A stretch of DNA of 64,000 bases from Xylanimonas oleitrophica (GTDB taxonomy: Bacteria > Actinomycetota > Actinomycetes > Actinomycetales > Cellulomonadaceae): the NCBI RefSeq assembly GCF_003244315.1, contig NZ_QKWH01000001.1:124001-188000 (forward strand), in the 5' to 3' direction. The notes below the pieces were generated by a model, which did no database searches, had not been told where the DNA came from, and saw nothing but the letters and a program-made list of their open reading frames with translations. How positions within the stretch are numbered: the first letter of the stretch is position 1; the number at the start of each line of letters is the position of its first letter. Of this stretch, positions 1 through 7,753 are shown piece after piece. The position numbers were made by a program, and so were the translations under genes.

Positions 1-258
1 AGCGTGCAACGCGCCTGCCTGCCCACGACCGATGCCGGCTGGGAGCATCGGCGAGCGCTGACCGGCCAGCTCCAGTACTGGATGACGGCCAAGGCCTACG
101 GCGACCAACGGCCGAACGCCTACCACGGACAGTTCGACGACTTCTCCCAGGCGCAGGACGCGCTGACACTGGACGAGGAGTCCCAGCGAGCATGGGCCGC
201 GAACATCATCGCGCAGATGGACGACATCCCCTGCGCAGCGGAAGAACCGGTGTCGTGA
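1..258 (+). CDS. Hypothetical protein, 5' end outside window
   Basis: An open frame runs from the window edge to TGA at 256-258, so only the last 85 codons are seen. A GTG at position 4 is in frame but need not be the true start. The visible part is acidic at its end, has no membrane segment, and contains a Trp/Tyr-rich stretch (QYWMTAKAYGDQ) that I do not recognise. The next gene starts at GTG 255 and overlaps this stop codon as GTGA, which suggests translational coupling and a shared operon. Function unknown. Confidence 0.5.
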   Translation, partial: SVQRACLPTTDAGWEHRRALTGQLQYWMTAKAYGDQRPNAYHGQFDDFSQAQDALTLDEESQRAWAANIIAQMDDIPCAAEEPVS

Positions 259-860
259 CGCGTCCGGCAGCGAACGCACTGGCTCTCTACGCACGGACCC
301 ACCACCTTCTGGTCTATGCCTTCAGCGCCGGGGTCCTCGGTGTGCTACTCGTGCCGGCCATGCGGGGAACGAGGGGGATCTCCAGCTGGGACGGCACCGC
401 GACCACCCCGATCGCCGTCGCCATCGGTGCCGGCCTGGGCGTCGCCGCCGCGACGACCTGGACAGCACGCGGCGGGGCGCATGAGGACACGATGGTCACC
501 CGGATCCCCGCGCTCGTGCGCGTCCTCCATCCCATCGTCGTGGGCGCTGCTTCAACCGCGGTCGCGGCGCTCTCTGCAGCGCTGGTGTACGGGAACGCCG
601 GCCGCGTCGTGGTCTCCGTGCGAGCCGTGCTGCTGTGGAGCGCGCTGGCCTTCATCGGCGCGGCTCTCGGACGAGCGCAGCTCGCATGGGTCGGGCCAGC
701 GGTCTACTTCCTGTTCCTGGGCACCGTGGGCTACCACTCCGACGGCACGCCTCTCTGGTGGAACGTCCCGATGCTGCCTCCGGCCGACATCGGCGCCTGG
801 GCGCTCACTCTCGGGGTTGTCACCATGGCTGCTGTGGCTATCAGGGTGCGAACGGGCTAA
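255..860 (+). CDS. Multi-pass membrane protein, unknown function
   Basis: 201 aa if started at GTG 255, which overlaps the previous stop (GTGA). The same frame is open further upstream to 192, but that part is arginine-rich out-of-frame sequence of the preceding gene. About six hydrophobic segments are visible, from the first near residues 15-37 (LLVYAFSAGVLGVLLVP) to the last just before the C-terminus, with few charged residues between them. It resembles an integral membrane subunit of a small two-gene unit with the soluble protein upstream, perhaps a transport component. I see no family-defining motif, so no function is assigned. Confidence 0.6.
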   Translation: MTRPAANALALYARTHHLLVYAFSAGVLGVLLVPAMRGTRGISSWDGTATTPIAVAIGAGLGVAAATTWTARGGAHEDTMVTRIPALVRVLHPIVVGAASTAVAALSAALVYGNAGRVVVSVRAVLLWSALAFIGAALGRAQLAWVGPAVYFLFLGTVGYHSDGTPLWWNVPMLPPADIGAWALTLGVVTMAAVAIRVRTG

Positions 861-1003
861 CGCTTGGAGAGTCCCGCCGTCTCACCGTTGACCGGGTCGC
901 GGTCGTATCCGGTTCCGGTGGGCGTGACCTTGCGCAGCGCCCCGGTGTACGCGGTGCTGTTGTAGCCACCGACGGAGGTGCCGACCCCGCGGCAGCAGAG
1001 CAC
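857..1003 (-). CDS. Possible small protein or gene remnant on minus strand
   Basis: A 48-codon frame from GTG 1003 to TAG at 857. About 42 of its codons end in G or C, which looks like real coding sequence in this genome and not a chance frame in a non-coding gap. A GGAGA lies 8 nt upstream of the GTG. The translation contains VLCCRGVGTSVGGYNSTAY and ends in ETAGLSKR; I recognise no family. The frame stays open upstream but would run into the gene at 1101, so it could be the 3' remnant of a larger lost gene. Its stop overlaps the end of the membrane gene at 255-860 by 4 bp. Confidence 0.35.
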   Translation of the reverse strand: MLCCRGVGTSVGGYNSTAYTGALRKVTPTGTGYDRDPVNGETAGLSKR

Positions 1004-1100
1004 GACGCCGGTCTCCGCGGCATGTGCCGGGTTGGGTGGCGTGCCGCGGGTCACGCTCCCTGACCAGGTGCTCCGCGCGCCGCCTGGGTACCCTGCACAC

Positions 1101-1466
1101 GTGAACGTGCTCTTCGACGTCTTCCTGTTCCTGCACTTCGTGGGCTGGGCCATCGTGCTCGGCGGCTACCTCGCGTCGATGCGCACCCCGGGCCTGTACC
1201 GCGGCGTGTTCCACGGCGCCGCCACCGCGCTGGTGGCCGGTGTCGTGATGTTCGGCATCATCGAGTCCCAGGGGTGGGGCTTCGACCGGGCGGCGCTCAC
1301 CGTCAAGCTTCTCCTCGCCCTGGTGATCACCGTGCTCGCGTTCCTCGCCAAGCGTCAGGGCGCCAAGGGTGACAACGGCACGGGCGCCGTGGCCCCGGGC
1401 CTCAAGCACGCCATCGGGGGCCTGACCCTCGTCAACATGGTCGTCGCCGTCTTCTGGCTGGGCTGA
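1101..1466 (+). CDS. Small four-helix membrane protein
   Basis: 121 aa from GTG 1101. The start is set by a TACCCT hexamer at 1089-1094 followed by 6 nt and then GTG, a leaderless arrangement; the upstream extension of the frame lacks coding character. Four hydrophobic segments (about residues 5-25, 35-53, 63-84 and 101-120) with a basic loop (AKRQGAKG) before the last. The protein is of a type common in actinobacteria without assigned function. Only 7 bp separate it from the DUF456 gene at 1474, so the two are likely co-transcribed. Confidence 0.7.
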   Translation: MNVLFDVFLFLHFVGWAIVLGGYLASMRTPGLYRGVFHGAATALVAGVVMFGIIESQGWGFDRAALTVKLLLALVITVLAFLAKRQGAKGDNGTGAVAPGLKHAIGGLTLVNMVVAVFWLG

Positions 1467-1473
1467 GCGGCTC

Positions 1474-1953
1474 GTGAGCGGCCTCGGCGAGGTCCTGGTC
1501 GGGCTGGCGATCCTCGTCGGCCTGATCGGCATCGTCGTCCAGGTGCTCCCCGGCAACGTGCTGGTGCTGGGCGCGATCCTCGTGTGGTCGTGGACGACCG
1601 GTGGCGGGGCCTGGTGGGTGTTCGTCGCGGCCGCCGTCGTGATCGCCGTCGCCGAGCTGGGGCAGTGGCTCCTGGCCGGCCGGCACATGCGCAGGGCGGA
1701 CGTCCCCTGGTCCACGCTCGCCTGGGGCGGGCTGGCAGGGGTGGTCGGGTTCTTCGTGATCCCGGTGGTGGGGCTGCTCATCTTCTTCGTCGGGGGCGTC
1801 TTCGTCGCCGAGCTGCTGCGCCGGCGCGACCGGCGGGCGGCGTGGCGGGCCACGGTCGCGGCGGTCCAGGCCACGGGGATCACGATCCTCGTGCAGCTCG
1901 CGGGCGGCCTCCTGGCCACCCTGGCCTGGGGCGTCGGGCTGTTCCTGACCTGA
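1474..1953 (+). CDS. DUF456 family membrane protein
   Basis: 159 aa, GTG start 1474 just after the upstream stop. The hydrophobic profile, with an early segment (LVGLAILVGLIGIVVQVLPG) and a Gly-rich pair of helices around residues 84-112 (VVGFFVIPVVGLLIFFVGGVF), followed by an RRRDRRAAWRAT cytoplasmic stretch, matches the DUF456 family of small integral membrane proteins. Physiological role unknown. It probably forms an operon with the membrane protein at 1101. Confidence 0.75.
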   Translation: MSGLGEVLVGLAILVGLIGIVVQVLPGNVLVLGAILVWSWTTGGGAWWVFVAAAVVIAVAELGQWLLAGRHMRRADVPWSTLAWGGLAGVVGFFVIPVVGLLIFFVGGVFVAELLRRRDRRAAWRATVAAVQATGITILVQLAGGLLATLAWGVGLFLT

Positions 1954-2024
1954 GCCGGCACGGGTCGCGGCCGGCAGAGCGTGGCTCGCCCCGCGCGTGA
2001 GGGTGCAGCGGTACGGTGCCGCGC

Positions 2025-4022
2025 ATGAGGCACACCGACCTGCCGCTGATCAGGACCGTCTCCACGCCCACGCTGCACCCCTCGGGCGACCGCGCCGTCG
2101 TGGCCGTGACCCGGCCCGACCTGGACGCCGACGCCTACGTGGGCCAGCTGTGGACGGTGCCGCTCGACGGCGGCCGACCGCGCCGCACCACCCGCGGTTT
2201 CCGCGACACGACGCCCCGGTTCTCGCCCGACGGCACGCTGCTGGCGTTCCTGCGCGCGACGCCGGACGGTGCGCCGCAGCTCTACGTGGTGGACGCCGCG
2301 GGCGGCGAGCCCGTCCAGGTCACCGACCGCCTGCTCGGCGTCGGGGACTTCCGGTGGTCGCCCGACGGCGCGCGCATCGCGTTCACGAGCCGCGAGCCGG
2401 AGGCAGGCCGCTACGGGTCGGTGGAGGGCGTCGGCGCGGCTGCCGAGCCGCCGCGGCGCATCACCACCTGGCGGTACACGCAGAACGGGCTGGGCTACCA
2501 CCGCGACCGGCCGCGGCACGTGTTCGTGGTGGACGTCCCGGACGTCACGGCCGAGCCGGTGGTGCAGCCGGTGGCCGGCCCCGGCGGGCCCGCCGAGCCG
2601 CGCCCGGCCGTGCCGCAGGCGCGCCAGCTCACCACCGTGCCGGTGGACCACGGGGAGATCGCCTTCACGCCGGACGGCGCGGCCCTCGCCGTCGTCGCGG
2701 CGGTGCACCCCGGGGCCGAGGACGACCTGCGCGACGACGTGCTGCTGCTGCGCCTCGACGGCGACGCGTCCGTCGCCGTGGGGCCGGAGGCCGACCTGAC
2801 CGTCGAGGCCGTGGCGTTCGGGGCGGGGGGCGAGCTGTACGTGCTCGGCTCCGGCGTCGGCCCGGACGGGCGCGACTTCGTGGCGCGCAACGCGGCGCTG
2901 CACGTGGTGGAGGACGGCCGGGTGCGCAGGCTGACCGACCCGGAGGAGCTCGAGCTCTTCGGCCCGCTCGTGCCGACCGAGCAGGGCGTGCTCGCGGTGG
3001 CCGGCGTGCGCGGCACCCAGCAGCTCGTGCGCGTGGCGGGCGACGGCGCGGTGACCCACCTGACCTCGGGCGACGTGCTCGTGGAGGGTGCCGCCGCGGC
3101 GGGCGACGCCGTCGTCGTCGCCTACGCCGACCCGGGCACCTACGGGGATGTGGCCGTGCTGGACGCCGGTGCGGAGTGCGGGCTGCGTCCTCTCACGGAC
3201 CTCTCGGCCCCGCTGCGCGAGGCCGGCGTGGTGACCCCGGTCGAGCTCGAGGTCACCGGCCGCGACGGCTACCCGGTGCACGGCTGGGTCGCCGTGCCCG
3301 ACGCGGCGGAGCACGGCGAGGGCCCCCACCCCACGCTGCTGATGATCCACGGTGGGCCGTACGCCGCCTACGGGGTGGGCCTGTTCGACGAGACGCAGGT
3401 GCTGGTGGACGCCGGGTACGCCGTCGTCTACTGCAACCCGCGGGGCTCGGCGACGTACGGGCAGGCGCACGGCCGCACCATCCGTCAGGCGATGGGCACC
3501 GTGGACATGCACGACGTCCTCGACTTCCTCGACGGCGCGGTGTCCGCCGACCCGCGGCTGGACGGGTCCCGGGTGGGCATCCTGGGCGGCTCGTACGGCG
3601 GGTACCTCACGGCGTGGACGATCGCGCACGAGCACCGGTTCGCCGGCGCCGTCGTCGAGCGCGGCTTCCTGGACCCGGAGGCGTTCTTCGGCACGAGCGA
3701 CATCGGCTGGTACTTCGGCCTGGAGTACGTGGGCGACCACGCCGCCGCGGCCGCCGCCGTGGCAGCCCAGAGCCCCCAGGCGGTGGCGCACCAGGTGCGC
3801 ACGCCCACGCTCGTGCTGCACTCCGACCAGGACCTGCGCTGCCCGCTGTCCCAGGCGGAGCGGTACTACGCGACGCTCAAGCGCCACGGCGTGGACACGG
3901 AGCTCGTCGTCTTCCCCGGGGAGGACCACGAGCTGTCGCGCTCGGGCCGCCCGCGCCACCGCGCGCAGCGGTTCGAGATCCTGCTCGACTGGTGGGACCG
4001 CAAGCTGCCCGTGACCCGCTGA
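2025..4022 (+). CDS. S9 family prolyl oligopeptidase (acyl-peptide hydrolase type)
   Basis: 665 aa serine peptidase. The N-terminal two thirds are a beta-propeller with TolB-like repeats such as RFSPDG and FRWSPDGARIAF; the C-terminal part is an alpha/beta-hydrolase domain. The likely triad is Ser523 in GGSYGGY, Asp603 in HSDQDLRCP and His635 in EDHELSRSG. Family members cleave short peptides, often after proline or from acylated N-termini, usually in the cytoplasm; no signal peptide is seen. I chose ATG 2025 over GTG 2016 because TACGGT followed by 7 nt precedes it, a leaderless pattern. The S9 C-subfamily assignment is by motif only. Confidence 0.92.
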   Translation: MRHTDLPLIRTVSTPTLHPSGDRAVVAVTRPDLDADAYVGQLWTVPLDGGRPRRTTRGFRDTTPRFSPDGTLLAFLRATPDGAPQLYVVDAAGGEPVQVTDRLLGVGDFRWSPDGARIAFTSREPEAGRYGSVEGVGAAAEPPRRITTWRYTQNGLGYHRDRPRHVFVVDVPDVTAEPVVQPVAGPGGPAEPRPAVPQARQLTTVPVDHGEIAFTPDGAALAVVAAVHPGAEDDLRDDVLLLRLDGDASVAVGPEADLTVEAVAFGAGGELYVLGSGVGPDGRDFVARNAALHVVEDGRVRRLTDPEELELFGPLVPTEQGVLAVAGVRGTQQLVRVAGDGAVTHLTSGDVLVEGAAAAGDAVVVAYADPGTYGDVAVLDAGAECGLRPLTDLSAPLREAGVVTPVELEVTGRDGYPVHGWVAVPDAAEHGEGPHPTLLMIHGGPYAAYGVGLFDETQVLVDAGYAVVYCNPRGSATYGQAHGRTIRQAMGTVDMHDVLDFLDGAVSADPRLDGSRVGILGGSYGGYLTAWTIAHEHRFAGAVVERGFLDPEAFFGTSDIGWYFGLEYVGDHAAAAAAVAAQSPQAVAHQVRTPTLVLHSDQDLRCPLSQAERYYATLKRHGVDTELVVFPGEDHELSRSGRPRHRAQRFEILLDWWDRKLPVTR

Positions 4023-4095
4023 GCCGCCACGCGCGACCGAGGACACAGCCGGGGCGCACCGGGGTGTCCCCGGTGACGCCTACGCTTGTGGTGCG

Positions 4096-6663
4096 ATGAC
4101 GAGCCTCTTCGACCAGCTGCCCCTGCCCGGCCTCGGCGCCACCACCCCCGAGCCCGGGGCTCCCTCTCGCCTGCCCTCCACCGCCCCGCGGTGGGACGCG
4201 TGGGAGGAGGAGTCCGCCGACGGCGTGCCCCACTGGGTGCGGGAGGCGCCGGTCGACGACGAGGCGGCCCCGCGCGCGTCGGCGTTCTCGCACATCGACC
4301 CGGACGCGCTGCTGGAGGGGCTCAACCCGCAGCAGCGCGCCGCCGTCGTGCACCACGGGGCGCCGCTGCTCATCGTGGCCGGCGCCGGGTCGGGCAAGAC
4401 GCGCGTGCTGACGCACCGCATCGCCCACCTGCTGGCCACGGGGCGTGCTCGTGCGGGGGAGATCCTCGCCATCACCTTCACCAACAAGGCCGCCGCGGAG
4501 ATGCGCGAGCGCGTCGAGCAGCTCGTGGGCCCGGCCGCCCAGCGCATGTGGGTGTCCACGTTCCACTCCGCCTGCGTGCGGATCCTGCGCCGCGAGTACA
4601 AGACGCTCGGCCTGCGCTCGAGCTTCTCCATCTACGACGCCGCGGACTCCCAGCGCCTGGTCACGCTCGTGACCCGCGAGCTGAACCTGGACCCGAAGAA
4701 GTACCCGGCGCGGACGCTGGCCAACAAGATCAGCGACCTGAAGAACGAGCTCGTCGACCCGGAGACGTACGCGGCCGAGGGCGACAAGGACCAGGTCCTG
4801 GCGGACGTCTACGCCCGGTACCAGTCGCGGCTGCAGCAGGCGAGCGCGCTCGACTTCGACGACATCATCATGACCACGGTCAACCTGCTGCAGGCGTTCC
4901 CGGCCGTGGCCGAGCACTACCGCCGCCGGTTCCGGCACATCCTGGTGGACGAGTACCAGGACACGAACCACGCGCAGTACGTGCTGGTGCGCGAGCTGGC
5001 GGGGGCGGGGGACGACGAGACGGGCCTGGCGCCCGCGGAGCTGACGGTGGTGGGCGACTCCGACCAGTCGATCTACGCGTTCCGTGGCGCCACGATCCGC
5101 AACATCCTCGAGTTCGAGGACGACTACCCGCAGGCGACGACGATCCTGCTGGAGCAGAACTACCGCTCCACGCAGAACATCCTCTCGGCGGCCAACGCCG
5201 TCATCTCCCGCAACTCCGACCGCCGGCCCAAGAAGCTGTGGACGGCAGCGGGGTCGGGGCCCAAGATCATCGGCTACGTCGCGGACGACGAGCACCAGGA
5301 GGCTCGCTTCGTCGCGGAGGAGATCGACCGCCTCGGCGACACCGAGGGTGTGCGCCCGGGCGACGTCGCGGTGTTCTACCGGACCAACGCCCAGTCCCGG
5401 TCCCTGGAGGAGGTGCTGGTCCGCGTCGGCCTGCCGTACAAGGTGGTGGGCGGCACCCGGTTCTACGAGCGCCGCGAGATCAAGGACGCCATCGCCTACC
5501 TGCGCGCGCTGGCGAACCCGGACGACGACGTGAACCTGCGCCGGGTGCTCAACGTCCCCAAGCGCGGCCTGGGGGAGAAGGCCGAGGCGATGGTGGCGGC
5601 CTTCGCCGAGCGCGAGCGCATCTCGTTCGGCGCGGCGGTGGAGCGGGCCGAGGACGTGCCCGGCATCAGCACCCGCACCCTCAACCCGCTGCGCGCGTTC
5701 CGCGACCTCATGGGCGGGCTGCGCGAGCTCGTGGAGGCCGGGGAGGCGCCCGCGACGATCCTGGGGGCGGTGCTGGACCGCTCGGGCTACCTGGCCGAGC
5801 TGCGGGCGAGCGACGACCCGCAGGACGCGACGCGGGTCGAGAACCTCGCGGAGCTGCACGCCGTCGCCACGGAGTTCGCCGACACCGACCCGGACGGCAC
5901 CCTCGACGACTTCCTGGAGCGCGTCTCCCTGGTGGCCGACTCCGACCAGATCCCGGACGCCGACGGCGACGACGAGGAGGCGGCCCGGCGCGAGGACCAG
6001 GGCGTGGTCACGCTGATGACCCTCCACACGGCCAAGGGCCTGGAGTTCCCGGTCGTGTTCCTCACCGGCATGGAGGATGGCACGTTCCCGCACATGCGGT
6101 CCCTGCACGACGACTCCGAGCTCGCCGAGGAGCGGCGTCTGGCCTACGTGGGCATCACTCGCGCCCGCGAGCGGCTGTACGTCTCGCGGGCGGCGATGCG
6201 CTCGGCGTGGGGCATGGCGAACGAGTTCCCGCCGAGCCGGTTCCTCGCGGACATCCCCGACGAGCTGTGGGACTGGCGGCGGCGGGAGTCGTCGACGCAG
6301 TACCTGCGAGGCGGCGGGTCGGCGTGGGGGTCGCGGGGCGGTGGCTCGCGCGGCTCCTCCTGGGGCGAGCGGGGGTCGGTCTCGACCGGTTCTTCCGGCT
6401 CGTCGTACGGGAGCAACCGGCTGGGCAGGCCGAAGAACGGCGGGACCGACGCCTCCGGCCCGCGGTTCGGCTCGGCGACGCCGCGCCAGGACGCCGACAT
6501 CCCGAGCCTCGCCGTGGGGGACAAGGTCACCCACGACGCGTACGGCCTGGGCACCGTCGTCTCGCTCGAGGGCAGCGGCCCGAACGCCGTGGCCAAGATC
6601 GACTTCGGCTCGGACGGCACCAAGCGGTTGCTGCTGCGGTACTCGCCGGTCACCAAGCTGTAG
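4096..6663 (+). CDS. pcrA: ATP-dependent DNA helicase PcrA/UvrD1
   Basis: 855 aa superfamily 1A 3'-to-5' helicase used in nucleotide excision repair and in removing proteins or RNA polymerase from DNA. Walker A (AGAGSGKT) lies at about residues 95-102, motif II (DEYQDTN) at 285-291, followed by GDSDQSIYAFRGA (motif III), QNYRS (IV) and VTLMTLHTAKGLEFPVVF (V). A Gly/Ser-rich linker after about residue 735 leads to a C-terminal Tudor-like domain (HDAYGLGTVVSLEG to the end) that in PcrA binds RNA polymerase. Length and order are normal for actinobacterial PcrA. It follows the S9 peptidase on the same strand by 73 bp. Confidence 0.96.
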   Translation: MTSLFDQLPLPGLGATTPEPGAPSRLPSTAPRWDAWEEESADGVPHWVREAPVDDEAAPRASAFSHIDPDALLEGLNPQQRAAVVHHGAPLLIVAGAGSGKTRVLTHRIAHLLATGRARAGEILAITFTNKAAAEMRERVEQLVGPAAQRMWVSTFHSACVRILRREYKTLGLRSSFSIYDAADSQRLVTLVTRELNLDPKKYPARTLANKISDLKNELVDPETYAAEGDKDQVLADVYARYQSRLQQASALDFDDIIMTTVNLLQAFPAVAEHYRRRFRHILVDEYQDTNHAQYVLVRELAGAGDDETGLAPAELTVVGDSDQSIYAFRGATIRNILEFEDDYPQATTILLEQNYRSTQNILSAANAVISRNSDRRPKKLWTAAGSGPKIIGYVADDEHQEARFVAEEIDRLGDTEGVRPGDVAVFYRTNAQSRSLEEVLVRVGLPYKVVGGTRFYERREIKDAIAYLRALANPDDDVNLRRVLNVPKRGLGEKAEAMVAAFAERERISFGAAVERAEDVPGISTRTLNPLRAFRDLMGGLRELVEAGEAPATILGAVLDRSGYLAELRASDDPQDATRVENLAELHAVATEFADTDPDGTLDDFLERVSLVADSDQIPDADGDDEEAARREDQGVVTLMTLHTAKGLEFPVVFLTGMEDGTFPHMRSLHDDSELAEERRLAYVGITRARERLYVSRAAMRSAWGMANEFPPSRFLADIPDELWDWRRRESSTQYLRGGGSAWGSRGGGSRGSSWGERGSVSTGSSGSSYGSNRLGRPKNGGTDASGPRFGSATPRQDADIPSLAVGDKVTHDAYGLGTVVSLEGSGPNAVAKIDFGSDGTKRLLLRYSPVTKL

Positions 6664-6674
6664 CCCGCACGGCG

Positions 6675-7262
6675 TCAGGCGGCGTCTGCGGCCTCCACGG
6701 CGGTGCGCAGCGCCGGCAGGTCCACGCCCGCCTCGTGCGCAGCGTCGGCGAGCACCCGCCCGCCGGGGCAGTCGGCGCGCAGCAGCCCGAGCAGCAGGTG
6801 CCGGGGACCGATGCTCTTGTCCTGGAGACGGAGCGCCTCGCGCAGCGCGAGCTCGAGCGCCTTCTTGGCGTCGCCCGTGAACGGGACGTGACCCCTGGTG
6901 CCGCGTCGGCGGCGCCGGGCCGCCGCGTCGAGGGCGCCGGCGCCGAACACCTCGTCGGCTCTGGCACGGACGGTGTCCAGGTCGATGCCGAGGGAGGCCA
7001 GCGCCTCGCCGTCGAGCACGTCGCCGGCGGCTATCGCGGCGCGCGCCCGGGCGACGACGTGGTCGGGCGCGACGCCGGTGCCGGCGACGGCCTCGCGCAG
7101 CGGGGCCGGGTCGACACGGACGCCGTCGACGAGGTGCCCGCCGTCCTCCAGCAGGGCGACGAGCAGGTGGCGGGTGTCGATCTGCTCCGAGCGGAGCGCG
7201 CGGGCGACCTCCTGCGCGGTGACGACGGCGGCGCGAGCTCCGCCGGTGAACCTCTCGAACAT
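6675..7262 (-). CDS. Clp N-domain (ClpC-like) protein without AAA module
   Basis: 195 aa protein made of two Clp N-terminal repeats, residues about 1-75 (MFERFTGGARAAVVTAQEVA, then DTRHLLVALLED) and 120-190 (FTGDAKKALELALREAL, then IGPRHLLLGLLRAD), joined by a basic linker. In ClpC and ClpA this fold binds adaptors and substrates; here no ATPase or Walker motif follows, so a free adaptor or substrate-binding role is an inference. ATG 7262 follows a GAGAG ribosome-binding site. It is the second gene of a two-gene operon with the HTH protein at 7268-7477 (5-bp gap) and converges on pcrA. Confidence 0.85.
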   Translation of the reverse strand: MFERFTGGARAAVVTAQEVARALRSEQIDTRHLLVALLEDGGHLVDGVRVDPAPLREAVAGTGVAPDHVVARARAAIAAGDVLDGEALASLGIDLDTVRARADEVFGAGALDAAARRRRRGTRGHVPFTGDAKKALELALREALRLQDKSIGPRHLLLGLLRADCPGGRVLADAAHEAGVDLPALRTAVEAADAA

Positions 7263-7267
7263 CTCTC

Positions 7268-7477
7268 TCACGCCTTCCCGTGCTTCTTGTGGGCTGCCTG
7301 CCTGCTGACGCCGAGCGCGGCGGCGATCTGCTCCCACGACCACCCGAGGCTCCGGGCTCGTTGCACCTGGAGGGTCTCGAGGCGGTCGGCGAGCTCGCGC
7401 AGCGCCCGGACGGCGCGCAGGCCCTGCTGGGGGTCGTCGCCCGCCGCGGAGGTGAGGAGCGTCTGGCCGTCGGACAT
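7268..7477 (-). CDS. Small helix-turn-helix regulator paired with Clp-N protein
   Basis: 69 aa. A predicted helical region (residues about 20-42, AVRALRELADRLETLQ) precedes a C-terminal HTH (SWEQIAAALGVSRQAAHKKHGK), which resembles the helix-turn-helix used by sigma-like and MerR-like DNA-binding proteins. The ATG at 7477 lies directly 6 nt after a CAGAGT -10 box, so the mRNA is likely leaderless. The promoter is overlaid by two GTGTCAA-N6-TTGACAC palindromes, and this protein, being the first gene, is the obvious candidate to bind them. Co-transcribed with the Clp-N protein. HTH-plus-Clp-N pairs occur in other actinobacteria; the target genes are not known to me. Confidence 0.8.
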   Translation of the reverse strand: MSDGQTLLTSAAGDDPQQGLRAVRALRELADRLETLQVQRARSLGWSWEQIAAALGVSRQAAHKKHGKA

Positions 7478-7525
7478 GTGTCAACTCTGATTGACACAAG
7501 GTCCCGTGTCAACATCTGTTGACAC
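7475..7525 (-). promoter_or_regulatory. Promoter and twin operator of the HTH/Clp-N operon
   Basis: Two 20-bp sites share the form GTGTCAA-N6-TTGACAC, at 7478-7497 and 7506-7525, with centres 28 bp apart. Read on the minus strand there is a TTGACA -35 (7507-7512), a 17-bp spacer, CAGAGT as -10 (7484-7489), then 6 nt to the ATG at 7477. One operator covers the -35 and the other the -10 and start, which is the layout of a repressed, leaderless promoter. Confidence 0.75.
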
Positions 7526-7670
7526 CCGCGCCGCCACGGGGCCCGCCGGCGTCCGGGCCGCCGCGGGGCCCCCTCGTGCTGCGTGCGGGACGAGTTGTGT
7601 GACGGCGGTCACCCTGGCTGCGTGAGCAGGGCGTTAGGCGCCGTCCCGCGCCCGGGCTACCCTTGCCGGG

Positions 7671-7692
7671 GATGTCTTGACGTCGAGACATC
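7671..7692. promoter_or_regulatory. Palindromic operator candidate upstream of sucCD
   Basis: A 22-bp palindrome with 20 of 22 symmetric positions: arms GATGTCT and AGACATC around an inner GACGTC. It begins 8 bp after a TACCCT hexamer (7658-7663) that could be the -10 box, so the palindrome would lie at or just after the transcription start, as expected for a repressor site. It lies 62 bp upstream of sucC. The regulator is unknown. Confidence 0.5.
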
Positions 7693-7753
7693 GCAGGCAG
7701 GCCTCTGCCGGACCACGGGCACAGAGGTTCAACCGATGGAAGGACGCAGCAGG

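Noticed and set aside
882-4046. 1054-aa open frame on the minus strand
   Set aside because: It is antisense to the DUF456 and S9 peptidase genes, is rich in Arg, His, Gly and Val with no family motif, and arises from the high GC content.
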